Assembly (NCBI RefSeq): GCF_009831625.1
Contig: NZ_WUUS01000003.1
Coordinates: 62,001 to 126,000, forward strand
Direction: 5' to 3'
Origin: Halobaculum saliterrae
GTDB lineage: Archaea; Halobacteriota; Halobacteria; Halobacteriales; Haloferacaceae
DNA: 64,000 nt
Shown: one piece after another, positions 51,417 through 59,961 of the stretch
Position numbering within the stretch: the first letter of the stretch is position 1
Layout: every line of letters starts with the position of its first letter
The notes under the pieces: generated by a model
Database searches by the model: none
What the model was told of the DNA's origin: nothing
The model's input: only the letters and a program-made list of their open reading frames with translations
Translations under genes and position numbers: made by a program

Positions 51417-52303
51417 CGGAACGCGTTCCCGACAGCCGCGATATCGTCTCGGAGCGTGGGCTGTGGCCGTCCCAGCGCCTCTTCTACTCGACTCATATCC
51501 AGGCAACTGTACGTCGGGCGACTCGCGTCCCGCTGCACGTCTGCCACCGATCCTTCTTCCAGTAACTCCTCGCCCGTGCCCAACGCGTCCGCGATCGCCG
51601 AGCCGAACTCGAAAGGGGTGACACATGACGGACATGCGACGTGGTACAGTCCAGTCTCGCCTGACTCGATCAGATCGAGTAGCGTGTCAGCTGCCTGGCC
51701 AGCACGAGTCGGCGTCACCCACTGATCGGTGAACAGCGGAACCGACTCGCCTGATCGGATCTGCTCACGGACCCACGCCGGGAAGCCGGTGAGTTCCTCG
51801 CGACCGCGGTGGATCCCCCACACGAACGACAGTCGGGTGATGAGGGCTGCCTCGTGTTCGCGACGAACGGATCGCTCGCCTGCGAGCTTCGACGCGCCGT
51901 ATACCTGCACGGGAGCAGGCTCCGAGTCTTCTCGATACGGGGTGCGACTCGTCCCGTCGAAGACGTAATCCGTCGAGACGTGGACGAACTGGATCCCCGC
52001 CTCCTCACAGTGGGCGGCCAACGCACCCGGTGCCTGGCCGTTGAGTATGTCGGCCTGTTCCGGTGACCCTTCACAGCCGTCTACGTCCGTCATCGCGGCG
52101 CAGTTGATCACCACATCGGGGTCGTAGTCGACGAGTACGTCGACGAACGATCCGTGGTCGCGGAGATCGAACTGTGTGAGCGGAATGTCGAACGCAGGAC
52201 TCGTAGAATGATACGTCCCGAAGACGGTCCAGTCGCGCTGTCTGGCGGCATGGACCACAGCACTCCCGAGCAAGCCGTTCGCACCGACGACGAGCGATCG
52301 CAT
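51413..52303 (-). CDS. rmlD: dTDP-4-dehydrorhamnose reductase
   Basis: 296 residues from ATG 52303. The nucleotide-binding GANGLLGSAVVHAA opens the protein, with VINCAAMTDVDGCE, STDYVFDGTSRTPYRE and the catalytic YGASKLAGER (Tyr-x3-Lys), all typical of RmlD, and FVWGIHRGREEL later. It carries out the last step to dTDP-L-rhamnose. It is divergent from rmlB with which it shares a 53-bp promoter region, and it converges on the zinc-ribbon gene with a 4-base overlap. Confidence 0.93.
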   Translation of the reverse strand: MRSLVVGANGLLGSAVVHAARQRDWTVFGTYHSTSPAFDIPLTQFDLRDHGSFVDVLVDYDPDVVINCAAMTDVDGCEGSPEQADILNGQAPGALAAHCEEAGIQFVHVSTDYVFDGTSRTPYREDSEPAPVQVYGASKLAGERSVRREHEAALITRLSFVWGIHRGREELTGFPAWVREQIRSGESVPLFTDQWVTPTRAGQAADTLLDLIESGETGLYHVACPSCVTPFEFGSAIADALGTGEELLEEGSVADVQRDASRPTYSCLDMSRVEEALGRPQPTLRDDIAAVGNAFR

Positions 52304-52323
52304 ATTCAACTGTACCGACAGGA

Positions 52324-52334
52324 CTGTAAATAGG
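52324..52334. promoter_or_regulatory. Shared TATA-like element between rmlD and rmlB
   Basis: CTGTAAATAGG is 23 bases before the rmlB ATG and, read on the other strand as CTATTTACAG, about 21 bases before the rmlD ATG. It is the only TATA-like element in the 53-bp gap, so one box may serve both directions. Confidence 0.5.
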
Positions 52335-52356
52335 TACTCCGAATGACTGGACGACA

Positions 52357-53283
52357 ATGCGAATATTCGTCACAGGGGGGGCCGGATTCATCGGATCCAA
52401 CTTCGTTCACTACGAACTCGACGCGTACGACGACGTGGAGATCGTCACGCTCGACGCGCTGACGTACGCGGGGTCGACGGACAACCTCGATGGTGTACTT
52501 GATGACCCACGCCACGAGTTCGTCGAGGGCGACATCCGAGACCGCGAACTCGTCTCGGAGCTCGTCGAGGACGCCGACGCGGTGGTCAACTTCGCCGCGG
52601 AGTCACACGTCGACCGATCGATCAACGGTGCCGAGCCGTTCGTCTCGACGAACGTCCAGGGGACACAGACGCTCCTCGATGCCGCCACCGAAGCTGACGT
52701 AGATCGCTTCCTCCAGATATCGACTGACGAAGTGTACGGCCAGATCCTCGATGGAAAGTTCACAGAAGAGGATCCGCTGAATCCCCGAAATCCCTACTCG
52801 GCCACGAAGGCCGGCGCAGATCTGCTCGCGCGGAGCTATCTGACGACGCACGACCTCCCCGTCCTTATCACACGCACGTGCAACAACTTCGGTCCTCGAC
52901 AGCACCCCGAGAAGCTCATCCCGAAGTTCATCCGAAACGCCGCCGACGGCGAGGCACTTCCCGTCTACGGTGACGGGTCGAACGTCCGCGAGTGGATCTA
53001 CGTCGAGGATAACTGCCGCGCCCTTGACGTGGTCCTCCGTGACGGCGAGGTCGGCGAGATCTATAACATCGGTAGCGACGCAGAGAAGACGAACCTCGAA
53101 GTCACCGAGGCGATCCTCGACGCCGTGGACGCCGATGAGGATCTGATCGAGTTCGTCGACGACCGCGCCGGCCACGACCAGCGCTATGCCCTCGATACGG
53201 CGAAGATCGAGGCGCTCGGCTGGGAGCCACGCTACTCCTTTGAAGAGGGCCTCAACCGTACCGTCGAGCACTACCTCGGGTGA
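52357..53283 (+). CDS. rmlB: dTDP-glucose 4,6-dehydratase
   Basis: 308 residues, short-chain dehydrogenase fold. It has MRIFVTGGAGFIGSNFVHYE (the NAD-binding G-x2-G-x2-G), VNFAAESHVDRSI, STDEVYG with the catalytic Asp-Glu pair, NPYSATKAGADLLARSY (catalytic Tyr-x3-Lys), TRTCNNFGPRQHPEKLIP and VREWIYVEDNCRAL. Everything expected for RmlB is there; the length is slightly below the usual range. It forms dTDP-4-keto-6-deoxyglucose. The NUDIX gene follows 2 bp after its stop. Confidence 0.95.
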   Translation: MRIFVTGGAGFIGSNFVHYELDAYDDVEIVTLDALTYAGSTDNLDGVLDDPRHEFVEGDIRDRELVSELVEDADAVVNFAAESHVDRSINGAEPFVSTNVQGTQTLLDAATEADVDRFLQISTDEVYGQILDGKFTEEDPLNPRNPYSATKAGADLLARSYLTTHDLPVLITRTCNNFGPRQHPEKLIPKFIRNAADGEALPVYGDGSNVREWIYVEDNCRALDVVLRDGEVGEIYNIGSDAEKTNLEVTEAILDAVDADEDLIEFVDDRAGHDQRYALDTAKIEALGWEPRYSFEEGLNRTVEHYLG

Positions 53284-53285
53284 CG

Positions 53286-53738
53286 ATGTCCGAAGAGGAG
53301 CGCCCGATCCGTCCGAACGACTGGCGGACGATCGTCGAACACGTCCCGCTCGTCTCGGTCGATCTCGTCGTCGAGCACGACGGCGGCGTACTCCTCGGAA
53401 AGCGTGAGAACGAACCCGCCAAAGGAGAGTGGTTCGTCCCCGGCGGAACCGTACTGAAGAACGAGTCTCGGCGCGAGGCCGTCGACCGCGTCGCCGCCGA
53501 GGAGCTGGGCGAGCCCGTCGTCGTCGAGGAGTCTCTCGGCACCTTCGAGCACTTCTACGACGCATCGGAGGTCGACGGCGTCGACTCGAAGCACTACGTT
53601 GCGACAGCGTATCGTTGTCGCTTCAAGCGCGACGAACCGACCGTCGTTGGCGATGACCAACACAGCGACATCACGGTGTTCCGTCCCCCGTTCGAGGGGG
53701 TCCACCCGTACGTCCGACGGTATCTGGACGCACGCTAA
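53286..53738 (+). CDS. NUDIX hydrolase, GDP-mannose mannosyl hydrolase-like
   Basis: 150 residues from ATG 53286, 2 bp after rmlB. The NUDIX box reads GGTVLKNESRREAVDRVAAEELGE; the first catalytic Glu of the REUxEE core is Val, as in the altered box of GDP-mannose mannosyl hydrolases. Other family sites are GVLLGKRENEPAKGEWFVPGG and HYVATAYRC. It probably hydrolyses a nucleotide sugar, and because it is coupled to rmlB may control dTDP- or GDP-sugar levels. The exact substrate is unproven. Confidence 0.82.
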   Translation: MSEEERPIRPNDWRTIVEHVPLVSVDLVVEHDGGVLLGKRENEPAKGEWFVPGGTVLKNESRREAVDRVAAEELGEPVVVEESLGTFEHFYDASEVDGVDSKHYVATAYRCRFKRDEPTVVGDDQHSDITVFRPPFEGVHPYVRRYLDAR

Positions 53739-53911
53739 TATTGAGCCGGTATGCTAACCAGCGGCGACGGTCGAAGCGATGATAAGGTGAAGGATCAAAA
53801 ACCGAAGCACTAGCATACTCGACAAGAGCTAAGATATACTATTGGCAGCAACGGTTACTGGACGAAATCCATGGGAGAGTAACACCCTCTTCGCCTTAGA
53901 AACCTCGCGCG

Positions 53912-54240
53912 CTACGCTTCGATCTCTTTCTCCTGCAACAACTCTTCCGCCTTGTCCCGATCTTCCAGATACCCAACGTCGATCCACAACCCATCAATCC
54001 CGATCGCGTCCCGACCCCGCAGAACGACGACGGCAGCATCGTATCTGGTAATTCTCCGGAAGTACATCGAAGCGAGACATCCCGAACGATCTCGACGCCG
54101 ACCGTCTTCCACGGCTCTGCCTCGTGATCGCGGCGCAGTTCCTGACGAGTCCAACAGCTCCGTTCGGGATCAGGGGCGAACACGATCAGACGGTGTCGCC
54201 CGCCTTCGAGTTCGAACTGGAACTCGATCTCGGGGGACAT
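53912..54240 (-). pseudogene. Frameshifted small gene
   Basis: From ATG 54240 the frame reads MSPEIEFQFELEGGRHRLIV, then WKTVGVEIVRDVSL. The sensible sequence then moves to the next frame: SMYFRRITRYDAAVVVLRGRD, IDGLWIDVGYLEDRDKAEEL, to TAG at 53912. A one-base loss near 54070 explains it. The joined product would be about 108 residues. I do not recognise the family. It lies at the downstream end of the conjugation gene block, 2 bases after the zinc-finger frame. Confidence 0.55.
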
Positions 54241-54242
54241 GA

Positions 54243-54380
54243 TCAGGGGTCACGCCGCTGGGAGCGGTTCAGAATGGCCTCGCATGCTGGACACAGTTCG
54301 ATACGGGACTCGTGATCCAGTGCGTCGCAGATCTGAACCGACTCACATGGGCGGTCGCACGTGCAAAGGCGACCGATCAC
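54243..54380 (-). CDS. Small zinc-finger-like protein
   Basis: 45 residues if the GTG at 54380 is used; the frame is open further to 54500. VIGRLCTCDRPCESVQICD is followed by LCPACEAILNRSQRRDP and TGA, giving several cysteines (CTC, C, CPAC) that can bind zinc. The stop is 2 bases before the ATG of the frameshifted gene, so the two are coupled. It is probably a mobile-element accessory protein. The start is uncertain. Confidence 0.45.
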   Translation of the reverse strand: MIGRLCTCDRPCESVQICDALDHESRIELCPACEAILNRSQRRDP

Positions 54381-54490
54381 GAGCGGGTCCCGGTTCGGAT
54401 CGCTCCGAGAACCGATACGCCTAGGTCTGTCGATGAGTGTACTCCAGCGCACTGCACCCGTCGGGGTGCCTACAAACACCCCCGCGATCG

Positions 54491-55678
54491 TCACCGCCAC
54501 GGGAGGTATCGAGCGAGCCCCGCAGACTCTCGGTCGGCGAGTTGTCGTTCGAGATCCGCTCGCTGAGCACGCTCGGCCGCCAGTTCCTCGCGTAAGCGCT
54601 CGTTCTCCCGCTCCAACTCGTTGAGTTCCTCTCGAAGCGTCGTCAAGGCGTCTCCCTCCGAATTTCCCACCGACCGGCCACCGTCATCACCCGACATCGA
54701 CGGTGTTCGGCTATTCACGCTGTCGCCGTCTCCGAGCGGGTCCCAGTCATCGTCGCCGCCCCCATCGTAGAATTCGTCGGTCCCCGCGATCGCCCGCTCG
54801 ATCGTCCGTCCGCCGTACGTCGCGCCGTCGCTGAAGTGGACCTCGTCCCACTTCTCGCGATACAACCCCGACTCGCGGAACAACCGATCCATCTGGTCTG
54901 CGTCGCCCCCGGTCCAGAATGCCAGCAGCGAACACAGCGCCATGTCCGCTTCTGAGTGACTCGGGTAGCCCACTGTGGAGCCACGCCAGAGGCGCCGGAA
55001 CTTCTCCCCATTGGCTGCGTTCCTCGCGCAATCAATGAGGTCTCCATCCGAGAGCCTGTTCTCCGGCCCTTGCTTCGCCGATCGGGAGGTCGACTGGGAG
55101 GCGGCGTTGGATCCCGACGTGCTCGCAGCGCTCGTCTCCGGTGCCACGTACTCGGAGTGGACGGCGGCGAGGGCTTCAGGACGCTGGGGAATGTGATCGG
55201 GCGTTCCATCGACATGATGGCCGGCGACGGTGAAGAACCGCGCCGAGTCGTATAGTTCCACGTCGCCGCGTCGGTTCCGCCCTGCGGGCAGGTCGCCGGC
55301 GACGATCACGTGGAGGCCGATCCCGGAGGGACTTACTTCGGTGAACGAGTCGAGCCGCTCGACGATGTCGTCGGCAGACTCGAAGCGGGCACCCGTGTCC
55401 GGATCGCGGCAATCATCGAGATCAACACCGACGAGCGGGTCGTCGTCGGTGAACACCAAGCCGAGCCCTGTGTCGCCAGCATCGACGGCGTGAGTGCGTG
55501 CCGCCGAGAACGACCGCAACGTGTCCGGATCCGTCGCCGATGCGTACCCGCCGCCCGGCTCAACTGGGACTTTCGTCGCTTTGCCGTCCCGCTGTTCGCT
55601 GCGCCAACACACCCACTGATCGCGGTCGATCATCGACTCCGGCAGGGGGTCGGCAGTCGGAACCGGCGGGTCAGTCAT
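54491..55678 (-). CDS. PrimPol-type (archaeo-eukaryotic primase-like) protein
   Basis: 395 residues. The N-terminal part has the primase-polymerase signs: an acidic VGVDLDDC at 83-90 (metal Asp residues), SPSGIGLHVIV at 116-126 with the nucleotide-binding His, and ARFFTVAGHHVDG. A second helical domain (GEKFRRLWRGSTVGYPSHSE, AFWTGGDADQMDRLFRESGL) is the one found in phage NrS-1-like polymerase proteins. The C-terminus (about 345-385) is a coiled coil. Such proteins prime or copy plasmid and phage DNA. It overlaps the VirB4 gene by 8 bases, tying replication to conjugation. Confidence 0.8.
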   Translation of the reverse strand: MTDPPVPTADPLPESMIDRDQWVCWRSEQRDGKATKVPVEPGGGYASATDPDTLRSFSAARTHAVDAGDTGLGLVFTDDDPLVGVDLDDCRDPDTGARFESADDIVERLDSFTEVSPSGIGLHVIVAGDLPAGRNRRGDVELYDSARFFTVAGHHVDGTPDHIPQRPEALAAVHSEYVAPETSAASTSGSNAASQSTSRSAKQGPENRLSDGDLIDCARNAANGEKFRRLWRGSTVGYPSHSEADMALCSLLAFWTGGDADQMDRLFRESGLYREKWDEVHFSDGATYGGRTIERAIAGTDEFYDGGGDDDWDPLGDGDSVNSRTPSMSGDDGGRSVGNSEGDALTTLREELNELERENERLREELAAERAQRADLERQLADRESAGLARYLPWR

Positions 55679-57743
55679 CGCCGGCTACCTCTCCGCGATC
55701 GCCGGCCAGCGGCTCGTCCGCCTGCTGCGGGTCGTGGGTGATCACCTCGTGTTCCCGTGGCAACGCGCGCACCTCCATGCCGCGCCACTCGCCGTCGACA
55801 CCCAGCAACGCCTGCGAGTACCCGGCCTCCTCGTTGCCGGGTGTCGCCGTCTGCACGAACCGCATCTGTGGATGGTTCAACCCGAACTCGTCGGCCCACT
55901 CGGCGTCCATCCCGTCGAGCTTGTGGAACTGCTTGATCGCACACTGGTCGAGGATCATCTCCGCCGTGTCGTGCTCGAAGAACTCGTCGACGGTCTGGGT
56001 CACCAGCCGGATCGACAGGTCGTGGTGGCGGTGGTGCCGGAAGATCGTCTCCAGATACGACAGTGTCGCCGCGTCCTTCATCAGATACCGTGCCTCGTCG
56101 ATGACAAAGACGACCTCCTGGTCCGTCTCCTTGGCTCGTTCGTACACGAGCGTGATGAGCAGCTCCATCAGCAAGCTCGTGTGTCCGCCCACCTGCCCAC
56201 CCTGCTCGGCCAGATCGAGATACACCAGCGACTCGTCGCGGATGTCGAACTCGCTGTGGCGGCCGAGCTGTTCGAACTGGCCACCCTCGGCGAACGGCCG
56301 CAGTTGGTCGAGTAGCCACACCGCGTCGTCGGCGATCTTCTCGGCCTCGTCGTCGGTTCGGATCACGTACTCGCCGGGTGACTCGGCCATCTCCGCGAGG
56401 ATATCGAGCATGTCGCGGACGGTCGGACTCTCTCGGTCGTGGGTGGAGACGTCCTCGGTAATGTCCTTTCGCTCGTACGCCGCCGTGAGCGCCGTCTCCA
56501 GCGTCGTGCGGCGGTCGCCCAACTCGACGCCCCGTGTGGCGAACACGTTGGTGAAGAACGCCAGCGCCCGTTCCTGGCGCTCTTTCAGCGGGCTGGCGTC
56601 GTCGCCCCGCGCTGCCAGCACGTGCTCGGGCGTCGGCTTGATCTCGAGGGGGTTGAGACCGAGCGTGCCGCCGACGGTGATCCGCCGGCCGCCGAGTGCC
56701 TCACAGACGCCGGCCCAGTTAGTGAGCGGTTCGAGGACGATCCCGATCCGGTCGACGGACTGCGACAGACTCCGGATGAGGTTCTGTTTCGCGCTGTAGG
56801 ACTTCCCCGATCCGGGATCACCGACCGTGAACATCGCGTAGCCGTCCTCGCGGGCGAAGGGGTCGACCACGAGCGGACTCCGCGTGTCCTTGTGCACGCC
56901 GAACTCGACGCCCCCCTCCTCGAGGATCGTCGGGGAGTGTGGCGACGCGAGGAGCGCGCCGACGGCGCCGCCGAGGGCGATGGAGCCGCGATCGAGCGGG
57001 TCGCCGCCGATGGGTGCGGCCGCCTGCAGCGCCCGGTCCTGAAGACACACCGCCGTCGCCGGCTCCAGGCGTGCCGGCGGGTCACGCACCGCGGTACGAA
57101 CCGCGGCGACGGCGTCCGTGAGTTCATCGCGAGTGTCCGCCCGGACCGTAATGAACAGCGCCTGAGAGAACACCCGCTGGCCGTTCTCGACGGCCTTGTA
57201 CGTGGCCGTCGCCGCCGCCGCACGGTCCTGCAGGTACGACTCCCGAACGCTGCGCTCCAGATCCGCGTCGGCTTGCAGGTCGTCGGCGGCCGCCTGAAGG
57301 CGGTCCCGGGCCCGCTCTTGGGGAAGCGGGTCCACGTGGACCGTCAGATCGAACTCGATGTCGGTCAGCTCGAACAGGCCGCTGAGGTAGCCGTCGGTTG
57401 GATGGTCGGGGTACGCCGCGACGGTGAGCGTGGTCGTCCACTGGTTGCCGACCCGTGCCGCACGCGGCTCCCACGCGACGGCCTCGGGCGCGAGCGCCGT
57501 TCGATGTCGGTCCGCCAGCGTGTCGAACGCGACCGCCTCCTCGCGACCCGCATCGACAGTCTCCTCGGCGAGGAGATCGCCGAACGTCGGTTCGTCGTCC
57601 CGGCCGGCCAGCCACTGTCGGAACCGAGCGAGGACGACGAGAACGGCGACGCCTCCGACGCCGTAGACGAACAGCCCCGCGGGAGAAAGTGGCCGTGGAA
57701 GGGTCCGCAGCGCCGCCACGAAGTCGGCGATCGCAGACTGCAT
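55671..57743 (-). CDS. VirB4-family conjugation ATPase
   Basis: 690 residues. N-terminal hydrophobic segment FVYGVGGVAVLVVLARF, then the VirB4 N-terminal domain. The ATPase has Walker A GDPGSGKS at 308-315 and Walker B VVFVIDEA at 544-551, with LVTQTVDEFFEHD and FHKLDGMDAEWADEFGL as in VirB4/TraC. It powers assembly or substrate transfer of the archaeal type IV secretion-like machine at the membrane. It overlaps the PrimPol start and shares its first base with the stop of the upstream gene, so the cluster is one operon. Confidence 0.92.
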   Translation of the reverse strand: MQSAIADFVAALRTLPRPLSPAGLFVYGVGGVAVLVVLARFRQWLAGRDDEPTFGDLLAEETVDAGREEAVAFDTLADRHRTALAPEAVAWEPRAARVGNQWTTTLTVAAYPDHPTDGYLSGLFELTDIEFDLTVHVDPLPQERARDRLQAAADDLQADADLERSVRESYLQDRAAAATATYKAVENGQRVFSQALFITVRADTRDELTDAVAAVRTAVRDPPARLEPATAVCLQDRALQAAAPIGGDPLDRGSIALGGAVGALLASPHSPTILEEGGVEFGVHKDTRSPLVVDPFAREDGYAMFTVGDPGSGKSYSAKQNLIRSLSQSVDRIGIVLEPLTNWAGVCEALGGRRITVGGTLGLNPLEIKPTPEHVLAARGDDASPLKERQERALAFFTNVFATRGVELGDRRTTLETALTAAYERKDITEDVSTHDRESPTVRDMLDILAEMAESPGEYVIRTDDEAEKIADDAVWLLDQLRPFAEGGQFEQLGRHSEFDIRDESLVYLDLAEQGGQVGGHTSLLMELLITLVYERAKETDQEVVFVIDEARYLMKDAATLSYLETIFRHHRHHDLSIRLVTQTVDEFFEHDTAEMILDQCAIKQFHKLDGMDAEWADEFGLNHPQMRFVQTATPGNEEAGYSQALLGVDGEWRGMEVRALPREHEVITHDPQQADEPLAGDRGEVAGDD

Positions 57744-58831
57744 CAGTCGTCCTCCCGCCGGCGGGCGCGGCCCGGCGCCGGGGCCGTCGCGAGCAACCGC
57801 TCGGCGTCGTCGTACTCGCGCCCGTTCCAGAACTCCGCCGCGAGGACGAACAATTCCAGCGTCGAGAGCCGGCGATGCTCCCAGTCGGCCATCGGCTCGA
57901 CGAGGTCCTGCTCCAGCGTGTGCAGGCGGTCACAGAGGCGGTCGTACATCGCCTGCCGACGGGAGGCCGGTTCATTCCCCGTCGGCCGCGAGAGGAAGGC
58001 GGCGACGACCACGCCCGCGATCGGAATGGCGGTGAGCCGGTCGCGGACGGAGGATTCGCCGGGGCGGCGACTCGCGACGTCGGACGGAGTGACGGTGACG
58101 CCGAGGTAGTAGCGGTGCCGGGTCGTGTCCGCCAACTCCGCCGGTCGCCGGTCGCGGTACTCCCGCAGGAGCGCGGCGAAGGCGTCATTGCTCGTCACAT
58201 CGGGATCCGCCTGCCGGTCGGCGAGGCGGTCGACGAGACGGTCCGCCGGGAACGCGCGGGTCGTCGTATGGACCGTCAGCGGGAACTCGAGGTCGTTGTT
58301 CGCGAACCGCGCGGCAGTCGTCTGGAGGCGTTCCCAGTCGCCCGACATCGCGAAGTCCATGTTGCCCGGTGTGACCGCGATGAACGCTTCGAGGGCGCCG
58401 TCCTCCCGTTCGATGACGCCCGTCCCGGGCCACGCTCGCGCGACGGTCGTGAGGTCCTGCGTCCGCTCGTCGGGGATGAACGGCGTGTACGGGACCGATT
58501 CACCGTCCGTACCGGAGTGGTCGGCCCCGGCCGGCTGCGAGAGCGTGTACCGCGGGCGGCACAGGAGATACCGACCCACGTCCCGAAGCCACGCCGAGGC
58601 GGTCAGATGACGCGGGGCGGCGTACACCGCCGCGACACCGACCACGAGGCCGACCAGCGCGAGCGGGACGACCAGCGGGTCGAACAGCACGCTTCCAGTC
58701 AACAATCCCGCGACGGGAAAGCCGACGAGAACGCCGAAATCGCCCTCACGAAGGTTCACCAGCGGGATCCGGTGTGCTTCCCCCAGTTGGGTCATGATAC
58801 GACGGTCGGCTGCGGTGGAGTCGGAACTCAT
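57743..58831 (-). CDS. VirB3/VirB4-N-terminal-like conjugation membrane protein
   Basis: 362 residues. Two hydrophobic segments lie near residues 32-70 (FGVLVGFPVAGLLTGSVLF and VVPLALVGLVVGVAAVYA), a VirB3/PrgI-like layout. A soluble domain then has ALEAFIAVTPGNMDFAMSGDWERLQTTAARF and LEFPLTVHTTTRAF, which resembles the N-terminal part of VirB4-type ATPases without the ATPase. It shares its last base with the VirB4 start. It probably bridges the membrane channel and VirB4. Homology here is by pattern and context. Confidence 0.65.
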   Translation of the reverse strand: MSSDSTAADRRIMTQLGEAHRIPLVNLREGDFGVLVGFPVAGLLTGSVLFDPLVVPLALVGLVVGVAAVYAAPRHLTASAWLRDVGRYLLCRPRYTLSQPAGADHSGTDGESVPYTPFIPDERTQDLTTVARAWPGTGVIEREDGALEAFIAVTPGNMDFAMSGDWERLQTTAARFANNDLEFPLTVHTTTRAFPADRLVDRLADRQADPDVTSNDAFAALLREYRDRRPAELADTTRHRYYLGVTVTPSDVASRRPGESSVRDRLTAIPIAGVVVAAFLSRPTGNEPASRRQAMYDRLCDRLHTLEQDLVEPMADWEHRRLSTLELFVLAAEFWNGREYDDAERLLATAPAPGRARRREDD

Positions 58832-58834
58832 CGA

Positions 58835-59959
58835 TCACTCGTGTCCCGGATCGTTTTCTCGACGACGGTAGGCCGGGATCCCACCGTCGCCGGACCGGTC
58901 GGTCGTGACGTTGTCCTGGGTTGTCGTCGATGCACCGTGCTGTGATGATCCGCCGTCCATGACGCGCTGCACGGCCGCGTACATCATGCCGGCACGCGGC
59001 CCGTAGCGGGCGGTCGTCGCCGCGGCCCCGCCCCCGACGGCCGCACCCATCCCGGCGACCGCCCCGAGCGTCGCGGCGGTCCGACTGGTCCGTGCGAGCG
59101 CACCCGTGACGAGCGGCGCGGCGTATCGGAACGTCTTCCACGTGACGTACAGCCCCACCACGGGCAACGAGATCGCGACGACATAGCCGAACAGCGGCCG
59201 GGTCGGAGAGACGACGGGCTCGCCGCCGAACAACAGTCCGTAGCCACGGAACAGGACGGCGGCCGGGATCGGCAGAACCACAAGCGGGATGAACTGTCGG
59301 CAGAAGCGGGCGGCGATCCTCGAGACGACCGGGAGGTTCCCAAACGCGAACGCGAGACCGATCGGCATCCCGTACAGGTAGACGTACAGGAGAACCTCCC
59401 GGAGGAAGAAGATCGATTTCAGAGTGGACAAGGAGATAGCGGCGACGGTGGTGAGTACGAGCGTCATCACCGGATTGAGTGCAGCATCAGGTAGAAGTTT
59501 CGCTACTGCAGTACCGACTTGGCTGATGTCTGGAATCAACCCGATTGTGAGCGCCTGTACCATGTAGAGAGCCAAAACGGCGATCCAATACCAAGAAACG
59601 ATCAAGATACCCCCTGTCCATGCGCTTCTCCGAGTTCGGCGATCCGTTTTGGGAGAGCCGAGATTGAATATTCGTGCGAAGTGGCGACCCTGAATCGAGA
59701 GGAATAGTATGACAAGAGACACGATCAGAACTTCTCCAGTAACGACGGTTTGGTAAATACTGTACCAAGGGGCTTCTCCAGTATCGGGTGAACAAAGAAC
59801 AACGTTCAGACCGGTCCCATCAGGAAGTGGAGTTGCGAACAGGTCTGTCGTTATTGTTTGATAACCGCGCAACAGTTGTTCTCGAAACCATGCGATGATT
59901 TGGCCAAGAATATCTTTGAACCACTCAACTCCATAATCAGAAAGGGGGAGATTCGCCAT
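58835..59959 (-). CDS. VirB6/TrbL-like polytopic membrane protein
   Basis: 374 residues from ATG 59959 (a TTG at 59965 is an alternative). About seven hydrophobic segments: VLIVSLVILFLSI, GGILIVSWYWIAVLALYMVQALTIGLI, LNPVMTLVLTTVAAISLSTL, VLLYVYLYGMPIGLAFAFG, LVVLPIPAAVLFRGYGLLFG, LFGYVVAISLPVVGLYVTW and a Gly/Ala-rich run (TLGAVAGMGAAVGGGAAATT). A polar tail follows. This is the VirB6/TrbL layout of the conjugation pore. Spacing to its neighbours is 2-3 bp. Confidence 0.75.
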   Translation of the reverse strand: MANLPLSDYGVEWFKDILGQIIAWFREQLLRGYQTITTDLFATPLPDGTGLNVVLCSPDTGEAPWYSIYQTVVTGEVLIVSLVILFLSIQGRHFARIFNLGSPKTDRRTRRSAWTGGILIVSWYWIAVLALYMVQALTIGLIPDISQVGTAVAKLLPDAALNPVMTLVLTTVAAISLSTLKSIFFLREVLLYVYLYGMPIGLAFAFGNLPVVSRIAARFCRQFIPLVVLPIPAAVLFRGYGLLFGGEPVVSPTRPLFGYVVAISLPVVGLYVTWKTFRYAAPLVTGALARTSRTAATLGAVAGMGAAVGGGAAATTARYGPRAGMMYAAVQRVMDGGSSQHGASTTTQDNVTTDRSGDGGIPAYRRRENDPGHE

Positions 59960-59961
59960 GC

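Noticed and set aside
55498-58945. Very long open frames on the plus strand over the conjugation genes
   Set aside because: They are Arg/Pro/Ser-rich shadows of the leftward virB4 and neighbouring genes, typical of GC-rich DNA; no domain is recognisable.
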